Source of the DNA: Microcystis aeruginosa Ma_SC_T_19800800_S464
GTDB lineage: Bacteria > Cyanobacteriota > Cyanobacteriia > Cyanobacteriales > Microcystaceae
NCBI GenBank assembly: GCA_007095785.1
Contig: SFBL01000005.1
Location: 1 to 33,033, forward strand
Length of the DNA: 33,033 nucleotides
Reading direction: 5' to 3'
Numbering within the stretch: the stretch's first letter is position 1; every line of letters begins with the position of its first letter. The translations under genes were made by a program, and so were the position numbers. Positions 1-7,955 of this stretch are shown here, one piece after another. Below the pieces are notes generated by a model. It was not told the DNA's origin, did no database searches, and worked only from the letters and a program-made list of their open reading frames with translations.

Positions 1-479
1 AGTAACCAATTATTTTCTGAGGTTTTGCTATAGGATTCTATTAATATCTCCCCTTGACTGACGAGAAGATATTGGTTTAATTGGGGTATAGAACGATAAT
101 AACGAAATTTATCACCCCGGTCATAACTAGAGGTGGAAGGGGATAAAACTTCGATAATTACACAGGGATTTAAAATTTCATCGTTGCGATTATCACTAAA
201 TAATGGTTCCCCAGCAATGATCATTAAATCTGGGTATAAACCGCGATTATATTGGGGTATCCATAGACGTAGATCGCTAGATTGAAGACGATAATTAGTT
301 CCTCTTAAAGCTAATTTTAGCAGGACAATAAGATTAATGATAATACTATTATGATTAATGCTTCCCCCTGTCATCTCGATAATTTCCCCGTCGTGATATT
401 CGTGTTTAACCTCGGCAATGGTTTCTAAATTACGATATGCTTCTAAGCTGAGGGTTTTGGGAGGAGATGAAGTCAACAT
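1..479 (-). CDS. Uma2 family endonuclease-like protein (DUF820), 3' end cut by window
   Basis: Reading the minus strand from an ATG at 479 gives about 159 residues without a stop, running off the left edge. The protein starts MLTSSPPKTLSLEAYRNLE and contains PDLMI and VIIEVLSPSTSSYDRGDK, the restriction-endonuclease-like core (PD-(D/E)xK fold) of the Uma2/DUF820 family, which is greatly expanded in cyanobacteria. Family members are usually about 190 residues, so perhaps 30-40 C-terminal residues lie outside the window. The biological role of Uma2 proteins is not settled; a nuclease activity linked to mobile DNA is the usual guess. The next gene upstream on the same strand ends 46 bp away, but I see no evidence that the two work together. 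Confidence 0.85.
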   Translation of the reverse strand, partial: MLTSSPPKTLSLEAYRNLETIAEVKHEYHDGEIIEMTGGSINHNSIIINLIVLLKLALRGTNYRLQSSDLRLWIPQYNRGLYPDLMIIAGEPLFSDNRNDEILNPCVIIEVLSPSTSSYDRGDKFRYYRSIPQLNQYLLVSQGEILIESYSKTSENNWL

Positions 480-525
480 TTTTCTAGATTAGGTATTCTT
501 TTATTTGATCATAGCAGAATTAATG

Positions 526-1770
526 CTACCTATTTAATTCTAATTCCCCTTGCAGAAAATCAATAAATTGTCTAGCAGTTCTTCCCGATCGCCCATTATG
601 TTGGGTTGCCCATTGTTTGGCACGAAACTCTAGGTCTTCTAAGCTAATTTTTAATGTAGCTAAACTGGCTAAATGACGCACTATTTTCAAATACTTTTCT
701 TGATTAGCTGGTTCAAAAGTTAGGGTTAAACCAAAGCGATCACTAAAGGATAATTTTTCTTGTACTGTGTCCCAATTATGCACTTCATCACTATCTTTTG
801 GTCGGGGTCGATCAGCAAAAAATTCTCTGACTAAATGTCGGCGATTAGAAGTGGCATAAACTACGACATTTTTCGGTCTAGCGGTGACGCTTCCCTCTAA
901 AACAACCTTTAAAGCTTTAAAAGCTTCATCGTCTTCTTCAAAGGATAAATCATCGACAAAGATAATAAATTTTTGGGGTAAATCTCGCAAGATTTCAATA
1001 ATTAATGGTAGGTCTTTTAATTGGGATTTGGCCACTTCAATTAAGCGCAATCCTTGGCTATGGTATTTTTGTAATAATCCCTTGACTAGAGAGGATTTTC
1101 CCGAACCACGACTGCCATAGAGTAGGACATTTAAAGCGGGATAACCTGCTAATAAAAACTCAGTGTTTTTAATCAAGGTTTCTTTGGGCATTTCATAACC
1201 GACTATTTCTTGAATCTGCACGGGATCGGGATGAGTAATTCCTTGTAATCGGCCTTCTTGCCACCTTAAAGCTTGATAACGGGCAAAAATTCCCGTACCA
1301 CATTCGCGATAATAATCTGCTAAATCTTCCACTAATTCCGTCCAATCTGAACTGGAATGCAGGAAACTTTCTAATTTATTGTCCACTTCCCAAGCGGGAA
1401 AGATTAGAAATTTAATTTGTTCAAAAACTGTCGAATTACTTAAGCTATAAATGCTAGAATTATAAAGAGATTGGAGGATAGATAAATCCTGTTTAACGCC
1501 ATCAATTAAAGATTCGGGTAACTCCCGAACACTTTTTTTCTGTACCTGTTGACTAAAGGGATTATCATCTAATAATATTTGTTCGACTAGAAAATCATTC
1601 CAACTGATATTTTTAGATGCTAAAGCTTGAAACAATTTACCATAAGCTTTGAGAAAATCGGCAACATTATCCGTAGATAATAGGGTAAGAAATGCCTGAC
1701 CAATAGCATTATCAAAAACCCCTTGATACAAAACTAACAAGCTGACTTTTTTGTAAATTTCAGAGATCAT
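526..1770 (-). CDS. DUF815 family AAA-type ATP-binding protein
   Basis: A 414-residue soluble protein. The C-terminal half matches the DUF815 ATPase family: GYEMPKETLIKNTEFLLAG leads into the Walker A loop GSRGSGKSS (about residue 218), a Walker B-like stretch IIFVDDLSFEEDD, an arginine-rich segment (TSNRRHLVREFFADRPR) and a sensor-like region SFSDRFGLTLTFEP. The N-terminal half (about 190 residues) is helical and has no motif I recognise. Family members are predicted P-loop ATPases; the client or partner is unknown. The ATG start at 1770 follows a 264-bp gap without a gene. The downstream neighbour is the Uma2-like gene, probably unrelated. Confidence 0.85.
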   Translation of the reverse strand: MISEIYKKVSLLVLYQGVFDNAIGQAFLTLLSTDNVADFLKAYGKLFQALASKNISWNDFLVEQILLDDNPFSQQVQKKSVRELPESLIDGVKQDLSILQSLYNSSIYSLSNSTVFEQIKFLIFPAWEVDNKLESFLHSSSDWTELVEDLADYYRECGTGIFARYQALRWQEGRLQGITHPDPVQIQEIVGYEMPKETLIKNTEFLLAGYPALNVLLYGSRGSGKSSLVKGLLQKYHSQGLRLIEVAKSQLKDLPLIIEILRDLPQKFIIFVDDLSFEEDDEAFKALKVVLEGSVTARPKNVVVYATSNRRHLVREFFADRPRPKDSDEVHNWDTVQEKLSFSDRFGLTLTFEPANQEKYLKIVRHLASLATLKISLEDLEFRAKQWATQHNGRSGRTARQFIDFLQGELELNR

Positions 1771-1800
1771 GGTTTATTCTCCACTAATAACTAACATTTC

Positions 1801-2034
1801 ATTGCCGCCTTTTGGCAATTCCTAATCCGATTTAATAATTGCCGTCCTGTAGCCAAGGGAATGTAAATCAGTTATTATTCTATCAAGATAGGGTAATCTC
1901 TGCAAGATTAAGGTTAAAAAAAGGAAAATGCCTACCGACTAATTCCCAAGATTTCTTGAATTGATTCTCAGTTATCTTAATGGTGAGGTACAAAGTTCTC
2001 CTTTTGGGGAGTCGGGAGAAGATACCCTGTCAGG
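1801..2034. other. Intergenic space between kinase and DUF815 genes
   Basis: No convincing coding frame. A weak hairpin ATTGCC/GGCAAT lies at 1801-1819, upstream of the DUF815 gene. The right part (1970-2016) is a 46-bp dispersed repeat described separately. Confidence 0.4.
1970..2016 (-). repeat. 46-bp dispersed repeat, copy 1
   Basis: On the minus strand this segment reads from CGACTCCCCAAAA to CACCATTAAGATAACT and matches the plus strand at 18141-18187 with about four mismatches and no gaps by eye. Copy 1 ends 18 bp past the stop of the kinase gene, in its 3' flank. Confidence 0.8.
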
Positions 2035-3357
2035 TTACACTTCCTCTTGATGAGAAACGTTATATTTGATAAAATTTAACCAATCTTGGATTTCTTGTCC
2101 TAACCAGAGACATTCATCCTCGCGGAGATTCTGACCGATAAGATAATAATTTTTAGCCGTCCGCAGACGAATCTGATAGTTACCTTCTGTGCCACTACTA
2201 TGCAGAAAAATACCCCATAAATCTTGAGTTTTGAAAGCAAATTTTTTGTAGATAAAATTGAGAAATTTATATTTAATTAAAACTTCTTGAGGTGTAAGAA
2301 TTAATTGCATCTCCCGCAAACAAATAAAACCAATTAGAGCTATAATAAAGGTAAGAATCGGGGAGATAAAGACAGTGACAGTAAGGACAATCGCCAAAGA
2401 CCAGAGGGTAGGAGCATCGGAAAGTAGCTTAATTTTGGGAGGTAAATTAATCTCTAAATTATCCCGATGTTTAGCGATGCGGATGGAACTGTAGGGAGGT
2501 TTTGGTAATTTCTTAGGATCGATTAAACTTGAGGCTTGGCGATAGTAGGGATGTTGGAGAAATTTCAGGGCTTCTCTGGCGCTTTTAAACCGCTTTTCTA
2601 CCGCCATATCGGTCATAGTTTCTAACCAATCGATTAAATCATCATCGATTGTCACCAGTTGGCGAAATTGAATTTTAGACTCGCGGTGGGGCAGTTCTAT
2701 CGGCACAATTCCCGTCAATAAATGAATTAAAGTCATGCCCAAGGCATATAAATCAGAACTGGGAACCGCCCGGCCCCAAAATTGTTCTAGGGGTGCATAA
2801 CCACTCGTTCCCACCACGGTAAAAGTAACTCCCGTCACTGCACCTCTGGACTGGACTGCGCCAAAATCCACTAGATAAACGTTATTTTCCGAGTTAATAA
2901 TTAAATTACTAGGTTTAATATCTCGATGTAATACTGGGGGCGATAATTCATGCAAATAAATGAGAATTTCGAGAACTTCTTGGGCAATATTCCGAATTAC
3001 CGTAGCGGTGAAACGTTGCCCCCTTTCTAAGCGATCGCTTAGGGATTCTCCCGGTATATAATCTTGTACAAGTACAAACCAAGGAATCCCGTCACCTTGA
3101 TTTTTATCGAGGGAAAAATAATCGCGATAGCGGGGAATACGGGGATGCTGGAGAGAAGCTAAGACGGCTGCCTCTCGTTCAAATAATTTTAATTCTTCCC
3201 ACTCCATCTGGGGACTAAAAGCGAGGAGTTTAATAATTACCGATTCCTGGGATAATATATCGGTAGCTAACCAAGTTTGACGACCGATAGCGGTATTGCC
3301 TAGGCGTTGTTGCAGTTGGTAACGTTCAGCTAAAAGAGAATCAGAAGTAAAGGTCAT
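2035..3357 (-). CDS. Serine/threonine protein kinase with C-terminal membrane segment
   Basis: A 440-residue Hanks-type kinase. The ATP-binding lysine is K43 (VIIKLL), the catalytic loop HRDIKPSN lies at 144-151 and DFG at 164-166; GTSGYAPLEQ is the activation-segment end typical of cyanobacterial SpkD/SpkF-like enzymes. The glycine loop is degenerate (RLGNTAIG in place of GxGxxG), which is common in these proteins but means activity should not be assumed. The kinase domain ends near residue 268. A hydrophobic segment at about 317-346 probably forms one hairpin or two spans, followed by about 90 residues that resemble a small PH-like membrane domain (LTPQEVLIKYKFL). It is monocistronic. A dispersed repeat begins only 20 bp upstream of the ATG. 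Confidence 0.9.
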   Translation of the reverse strand: MTFTSDSLLAERYQLQQRLGNTAIGRQTWLATDILSQESVIIKLLAFSPQMEWEELKLFEREAAVLASLQHPRIPRYRDYFSLDKNQGDGIPWFVLVQDYIPGESLSDRLERGQRFTATVIRNIAQEVLEILIYLHELSPPVLHRDIKPSNLIINSENNVYLVDFGAVQSRGAVTGVTFTVVGTSGYAPLEQFWGRAVPSSDLYALGMTLIHLLTGIVPIELPHRESKIQFRQLVTIDDDLIDWLETMTDMAVEKRFKSAREALKFLQHPYYRQASSLIDPKKLPKPPYSSIRIAKHRDNLEINLPPKIKLLSDAPTLWSLAIVLTVTVFISPILTFIIALIGFICLREMQLILTPQEVLIKYKFLNFIYKKFAFKTQDLWGIFLHSSGTEGNYQIRLRTAKNYYLIGQNLREDECLWLGQEIQDWLNFIKYNVSHQEEV

Positions 3358-3376
3358 AGTGGCTTTTTCCTTATTT

Positions 3377-3457
3377 AGGGTCTGCTGAAAAAGTTTTTCC
3401 TGGGGACAGGGTGTGGGGTGTAGGAATTATAAATTATGAATTATGAATTATGAATTG
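3377..3457 (+). repeat. Dispersed repeat (TGCTGAAAAAGTTTTT family) plus AATTATGA tandem units
   Basis: 3377-3420 starts AGGGTCTGCTGAAAAAG and is nearly identical to 7808-7850, with about one difference in 43 bases. It is followed at 3425-3456 by four to five AATTATGA-like units. It lies directly upstream of the kinase start codon, so it replaces most of that gene's promoter region. Confidence 0.8.
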
Positions 3458-3608
3458 GGGTGTGGGGTGTGGGAAGTGGGAAGTGGGGGAATTTCAACTA
3501 AAACCCTAAAACCCTAACACCCTAAACCCCTATCACCCTGCCTCCTGACTCCTGACTCCTGTCTCCTGACTCCTAACCCCACCAACAAACTTTTTGCCGC
3601 AAACCCTA
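3458..3608 (-). repeat. Left arm of long inverted repeat around aspartoacylase gene
   Basis: Read on the minus strand this copy starts at the AATTAGGG that includes the stop codon of the neighbouring gene. It continues through AAAAAGTTT, TCAGGAG heptamers and GGGTTTTAGGG units to a GGGAAGTGGGG/TGTGGGG tail. The outer 27 bases (3579-3605) are the exact reverse complement of 4534-4560, and the remainder matches 4561-4697 imperfectly in reverse. Confidence 0.9.
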
Positions 3609-4499
3609 ATTAATATCGATTTGTTTTTTTGCTGTCCAACAAAGGGCGATTCCTTTTTCTTTATAGGAAGATTCTCCGACAAAGATAGGATATAATTCCG
3701 ATTCCCCACGATAGATAATTTCCTGACCATCAAATCCTAGAAAAATCGGTTGATTGGGTTGAATTGCCTGATAATCTCGTTGAAGAATCTGAGGATGTAA
3801 CATGGCTTTAATTTCACCCTGTTCATTCCTAGGATAATCGATCGAGCCTAAACGTTGGTAAACTGTGAGGGATTCGCTGAAAGTATCGAGATGGGCAGCG
3901 AGATAATTTTCCTGTTCGATGTAGTCTAGGATTTGATAGATGAGTGTTTCGGTTTGACGAAAAAGATAGGGACAGATGACACCATGGTTAATGGGACCGA
4001 TTTCTAGGGTAAAAGCTAGGGGACAAATTCCTTTCAGAAAATGATTTTCTTCCTCGCTGACGGGATGATAAATTAAGCGCACCTCAGGATTAATTTTAGT
4101 CAGATAGGTAAAGAGTTTTAATAACCAAGGATGGGGATTAGAATAAATAATTGCCAGCATCATGTTAGATGTGGTGCTGTGAATATCGATTAATAAATCA
4201 ATGGATTTTTCTTGGATTTCTTTGACTATTTTTTTGGCTCGTTTTTGTTCGTATTGCTGACAATCGGGATTAACTAAATCTTTTTGGTTAAAACAACGAT
4301 TTAAATCCGTATCGATATATCTAACCCGTTGCTTTAGGGCTAAGGGATTAGCGATGAGACTGTGGGATTGAAAACTGCTGCGAGCAATAAGATTAGGTGA
4401 CTTTTGCAGGTATTTAACCAAATAAGCGGGAGTTAGTTCATTGCCATGCACACCGGCAATTAAAGCCAGATTTTTAATAGTAGTTTTCTGATCGATCAT
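3606..4499 (-). CDS. Aspartoacylase / succinylglutamate desuccinylase family zinc hydrolase
   Basis: A 297-residue protein with the residues of the AspA/AstE metallocarboxypeptidase-like family: GVHGNE at 16-21 (zinc ligands H18 and E21), DLNR at 65-68 (substrate binding), IDIHS with the third ligand H107, and TLEIGPI with the catalytic glutamate near 166. Family enzymes deacylate N-acyl amino acids such as N-acetyl-aspartate; the natural substrate in cyanobacteria is not established. The ATG at 4499 is clear. The TAG stop at 3606-3608 lies inside a dispersed repeat copy, so the last codons and the stop appear to be supplied by the repeat. The gene is enclosed by the inverted repeat arms 3458-3605 and 4534-4697 and has no operon partner. 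Confidence 0.88.
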   Translation of the reverse strand: MIDQKTTIKNLALIAGVHGNELTPAYLVKYLQKSPNLIARSSFQSHSLIANPLALKQRVRYIDTDLNRCFNQKDLVNPDCQQYEQKRAKKIVKEIQEKSIDLLIDIHSTTSNMMLAIIYSNPHPWLLKLFTYLTKINPEVRLIYHPVSEEENHFLKGICPLAFTLEIGPINHGVICPYLFRQTETLIYQILDYIEQENYLAAHLDTFSESLTVYQRLGSIDYPRNEQGEIKAMLHPQILQRDYQAIQPNQPIFLGFDGQEIIYRGESELYPIFVGESSYKEKGIALCWTAKKQIDIN

Positions 4500-4533
4500 T
4501 TTTTATAAGTTTTGAGAAGTGGTAATTATTTAT

Positions 4534-4697
4534 GGTTTGCGGCAAAAAGTTTGTTGGTGGGTTTAGGAGACAGGAGACAGGGGGCAGGGTTTAGGGTGTT
4601 AGGGGTTTAGGGGTTTTGGAGTTTTAGGGTTTTGGGGTTTTTAGTTGAAATTCCCTACTTCCCCATTTCCCCACACCCCACACCCCACACCCCACCC
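4534..4697 (+). repeat. Right arm of long inverted repeat around aspartoacylase gene
   Basis: Begins GGTTTGCGGCAAAAAG (4534) and runs through TTAGGAGACAGGAGACAGG, TTTAGGGTGTTAGGGG and AGTTGAAATTCCC to a CCCCACACCCC tail. It is the reverse complement of the left arm over about 150 bases, and exact over the 27 bases nearest the gene. It lies 34 bp upstream of the aspartoacylase ATG and ends 11 bp from the ccsA stop. Confidence 0.9.
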
Positions 4698-4708
4698 CTA
4701 TAACTGAT

Positions 4709-5695
4709 TTAGAAAAACCAACCGTAGGAATGAAGACCTTTACCTAAAAGATTCACCCCTAAATAACATACCCAAACCACAACAAAACCACTGGCCGCTA
4801 GAATAGCCGGTTTTCTTCCCTGCCATCCCCGGGTAATGCGCGCATGGAGATAAGCGGCAAACACTAACCAAGTGATTAGCGCCCAAGTTTCTTTCGGATC
4901 CCAACTCCAATAGGAACCCCAAGCTTCATTCGCCCAAACCGCTCCGGCGATGATACCGATAGTGAGAAGGGGAAAACCGAGACCAATGACCCGATAACTG
5001 ATATTATCGAGGGTTTCCGCCAAGCTAAGACGTTGGGGCGAAAGAGTCGCCATCGCTGTTAGGGTGGGAGTTAAAAGGGCGGTTGTGCCACCGTTAGCCG
5101 TTTCCATGAAAACTGGCGCGGAAAGAGTGGTAGATAACTTATTTTGCAGACGATAGGCCCCCGTACCCACGGAACTGCCTTTTAACTCGATATTTTGACC
5201 TCTAGTGACGATCAGAAAAGCGATCGCCATCAGGGAACCCACCATCAAAGCAGCATAACTTAACATCATGACGCTAACGTGCATCATCAACCAATTCGAT
5301 TTTAAAGCCGGAACCAAGGGTGCCGAAGTTTGCATTTCTCCTGGTAAGGACAAAGTGGCAAAAGCGGTAATCCCCATGGCTACAGGAGTCGTCACCACTC
5401 CCACCAGGCGACTGCGGCTAGTGTACTCAGCAATTAAATGAACCGCAGTTACACCCCAAGCGAGAAAGAATAAAGATTCGTAAAGATTGCTAATGGGGAA
5501 ATAACCCGCTTCTAACCAACGCGCTCCCAATAAAGCGGCGATACAGAGGTTAGCGATGGCCACTCCCGTGCTGCCCAGACCAGACAACAAAGGTATGCTA
5601 GGAAAGGCTGCCCCGGCCCAATAAACCAGCATAGTTAAAAACAGGACTAAAAAAGAAGTGTTATCGAGAAAGTTCTCTAAGCTAACTAAATTCAT
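4709..5695 (-). CDS. ccsA: Cytochrome c biogenesis protein CcsA (ResC/CcsB of system II)
   Basis: A 328-residue polytopic membrane protein, the heme-handling subunit of the system II cytochrome c synthase; with Ccs1 it attaches heme to lumenal cytochromes such as c6 and f. The tryptophan-rich WWD motif [12 protein letters not shown] at about 260-271 binds heme and defines the family. Conserved histidines flank it (H139 in [10 protein letters not shown]284 in AYLHAR, H322 in GLHSYGWFF). About eight membrane spans are evident. Plastid and cyanobacterial usage is ccsA; the same family is called CcsB or ResC in other bacteria. The ATG at 5695 is divergent from ftsH across 132 bp. No ccs1 is in the window. 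Confidence 0.95.
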   Translation of the reverse strand: MNLVSLENFLDNTSFLVLFLTMLVYWAGAAFPSIPLLSGLGSTGVAIANLCIAALLGARWLEAGYFPISNLYESLFFLAWGVTAVHLIAEYTSRSRLVGVVTTPVAMGITAFATLSLPGEMQTSAPLVPALKSNWLMMHVSVMMLSYAALMVGSLMAIAFLIVTRGQNIELKGSSVGTGAYRLQNKLSTTLSAPVFMETANGGTTALLTPTLTAMATLSPQRLSLAETLDNISYRVIGLGFPLLTIGIIAGAVWANEAWGSYWSWDPKETWALITWLVFAAYLHARITRGWQGRKPAILAASGFVVVWVCYLGVNLLGKGLHSYGWFF

Positions 5696-5827
5696 GGGAT
5701 TTCTCTCGTTTGTCGCTCGCTCGCTACCAAGTATTCCATCCTCTATCCTATCCCATCGGTAAGGCGATCGAGACAGGGAATTGTTAGTATAAACTTTGCA
5801 TTTTCACTCTCACCCACCCTAAAAATT

Positions 5828-7792
5828 ATGGCTAATCAAGAAGATAATCAATTTTCCTGGTCGCGTTTGCCGCGGTTAGGCAAAATCCTAATCATTTGTT
5901 CTGGTGTTGCCGCTTTAGGCTATTTTCTTATCCCTCGTCCCTCAGAATTGTCCAATATTCCCCTCGAACCCTACAGCGAATTTATCAGTAAAGTGGAACG
6001 GGGCGACATCAGTAGGGTCAGAATTGGCAATCAAGTTATCTATTATCAATTAAAAAATCCTTTAGAATCCCTGCCTATTCCGGGTAATCCCCCCGTTAAT
6101 CCCCCAGAATCAAGTAATCCCCTTTACGGTGATTCTAGTTCTCTGGCCAGCAAACCGAGCAGTAATCTAGCCCCCGGACGAGTTTTTGCCACGATTACAG
6201 TCGATAACCCCCAATTACCCCAACTATTACAGCAAAAAGGCGTAATCTTCGAGGCGATTCCCGTGGCCGAAAACAGTTGGATCACCACTCTCCTCGCTTG
6301 GGTGGTTCCTCCCTTAATTTTAGTCGCCGCCATGCAGTTTCTGTTCTATCGCAACGATGACACTCGTAAATCGCTGCTTTTTAACAAAAATCTCGCTAAA
6401 GTTTACGGAGACGACGAAAAATATCCAATTACCTTCAGGGATGTGGCCGGGGCCGAGGAAGCAAAAACCGAGTTAAAGGAAATCGTCGAATTTCTCAAGG
6501 ATGCCGAGCGCTTTAATAAAATCGGGGCGCGTATTCCTAAAGGTGTTCTCTTAGTCGGACCGCCGGGGACAGGAAAAACCCTCTTAGCGAAAGCAGTCGC
6601 AGGAGAAGCGGGAGTGACTTTTTTTAGCATTTCGGCCTCGGAATTTGTGGAGTTATTTGTCGGCACCGGGGCAGCCCGGGTGCGGGATCTATTTGCCCAA
6701 GCGAAGAAAAATGCCCCTAGCATCATTTTTATTGATGAATTGGACGCGATTGGTAAATCGAGAAGTTCGGGATCGGGAACTAGCGGCAGTAATGATGAGC
6801 GCGAGCAGACTTTGAACCAACTTTTGACAGAAATGGACGGTTTTAGCCCCAAAGAAGCCGTCGTCATCGTTTTAGCCGCCACCAATCGCCCAGAGACTCT
6901 TGATGCCGCTTTATTGCGTCCGGGGCGCTTTGATCGCCAAGTTTTGGTGGATCGTCCCGATTTAGCGGGAAGATTGGCAATTTTGGAAATATACGCCAAA
7001 CGAGTCCAGATGGGTGAAGATGTTAACCTCAAAGCGATCGCCACCCAAACCCCCGGTTTTGCCGGTGCCGATTTAGCCAACCTCGTCAATGAGGCGGCTC
7101 TCTTGGCTGCCCGTAATAATCGGGAAAAAGTCAGTCAAATTGATTTTAAAGAGGCGATAGAAAGAGTTATCGCTGGCTTAGAAAAGAAAAGTCGGGTTTT
7201 ATCGGAAAAAGAAAAGAAAATCGTCGCTTATCATGAGGTCGGCCATGCTTTAGTCGGCGCTGTCATGCCGGGAGGTGGTCGCGTCGAGAAAATTTCCATC
7301 GTTCCCCGGGGTTTATCCGCTTTGGGTTATACCCTGAAAATTCCCACGGAAGACCGTTTTTTGATGACAGAAACCGAATTTAAAGAACAAATTACTATGT
7401 TATTGGGCGGTCGGGCTGCTGAAGAATTAATCTTTGGCAGTGTCACTAATGGCGCTTCCGACGATTTACAAAGGGCGACGGATATTGCGGAAAGAATGGT
7501 GACAATTTATGGTATGAGTAAATCCTTGGGTCCCCTAGCCTACGATAAAACGGGACAGGCTAATTTTTTAGGTAATAATCAGGGTAGTCCCAGGCGTTTG
7601 ATCGGGGAAAATACGGCTAAAGCGATCGATGAAGAAGTTAAACAAATTATCGACGCTAGTTACCAAAAAGCCCTAGCAATTCTCAGCCATAACCGCAATT
7701 TATTAGAGTCGATTACCGCTAATCTTTTGACCACGGAAGTAATCGAAGGAGAAGAATTGCAAGAGTTATTAAATCAAGCGCAAATGCTCTGA
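5828..7792 (+). CDS. ftsH: ATP-dependent zinc metalloprotease FtsH
   Basis: A 654-residue membrane-anchored AAA protease that degrades damaged thylakoid or plasma-membrane proteins. It has span 1 at about 17-36, a periplasmic/lumenal domain, span 2 at about 151-174, Walker A GPPGTGKT at 244-251, Walker B IIFIDELDAIG (D303/E304), the second region of homology ATNRPETLDAALLRPGRFDR, and the zinc site HEVGH at 469-473 with a third acidic ligand expected in the GASDDLQRATDIAERM stretch. The proline- and serine-rich insert at about 82-115 and the length resemble the Synechocystis FtsH1 (Slr1390) type rather than FtsH2/3; that assignment is from memory and tentative. The start follows a weak ribosome site. 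A dispersed repeat begins 16 bp after the stop. Confidence 0.97.
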   Translation: MANQEDNQFSWSRLPRLGKILIICSGVAALGYFLIPRPSELSNIPLEPYSEFISKVERGDISRVRIGNQVIYYQLKNPLESLPIPGNPPVNPPESSNPLYGDSSSLASKPSSNLAPGRVFATITVDNPQLPQLLQQKGVIFEAIPVAENSWITTLLAWVVPPLILVAAMQFLFYRNDDTRKSLLFNKNLAKVYGDDEKYPITFRDVAGAEEAKTELKEIVEFLKDAERFNKIGARIPKGVLLVGPPGTGKTLLAKAVAGEAGVTFFSISASEFVELFVGTGAARVRDLFAQAKKNAPSIIFIDELDAIGKSRSSGSGTSGSNDEREQTLNQLLTEMDGFSPKEAVVIVLAATNRPETLDAALLRPGRFDRQVLVDRPDLAGRLAILEIYAKRVQMGEDVNLKAIATQTPGFAGADLANLVNEAALLAARNNREKVSQIDFKEAIERVIAGLEKKSRVLSEKEKKIVAYHEVGHALVGAVMPGGGRVEKISIVPRGLSALGYTLKIPTEDRFLMTETEFKEQITMLLGGRAAEELIFGSVTNGASDDLQRATDIAERMVTIYGMSKSLGPLAYDKTGQANFLGNNQGSPRRLIGENTAKAIDEEVKQIIDASYQKALAILSHNRNLLESITANLLTTEVIEGEELQELLNQAQML

Positions 7793-7807
7793 TCAATCCT
7801 CATCAAT

Positions 7808-7935
7808 AGGGTCTGCTGAAAAAGTTTTTCGTGGGGACAGGGTGTGGGGTGTGGGGTGTGGGGAAGTGGGGAGAACAAAGCGGCCTTTTGCATGAGCGCC
7901 TTTTGCCTCTCCTCATAACTAGGGTCTGCTGAATA
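7808..7935 (+). repeat. Dispersed repeat (TGCTGAAAAAGTTTTT family) downstream of ftsH
   Basis: 7808-7850 is nearly identical to 3377-3420 and is followed by TGTGGGG units. A second partial start, AGGGTCTGCTGAATAAATAG, recurs at 7921 in the same orientation. The segment separates the convergent stops of ftsH and the 638-residue protein gene. Confidence 0.75.
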
Positions 7936-7955
7936 AATAGTCGAGAATAACTAAC

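Noticed and set aside
3495-3535. CCCTAA runs resembling telomere repeats (also 4590-4640 and 29220-29250)
   Set aside because: They are internal blocks of a dispersed bacterial repeat with irregular spacing and other units on both sides; nothing else suggests a linear end.
3533-3733. 66-codon frame overlapping the end of the aspartoacylase gene
   Set aside because: Half of it translates heptamer repeats (GVRSQETGVRSQEAG) and the rest is the aspartoacylase gene in another frame.
6403-7089. 228-codon open frame on the strand opposite ftsH
   Set aside because: It mirrors the AAA and following region of an unmistakable ftsH, has an Arg/Ser/Pro-rich composition and no ribosome site; a codon-bias shadow.
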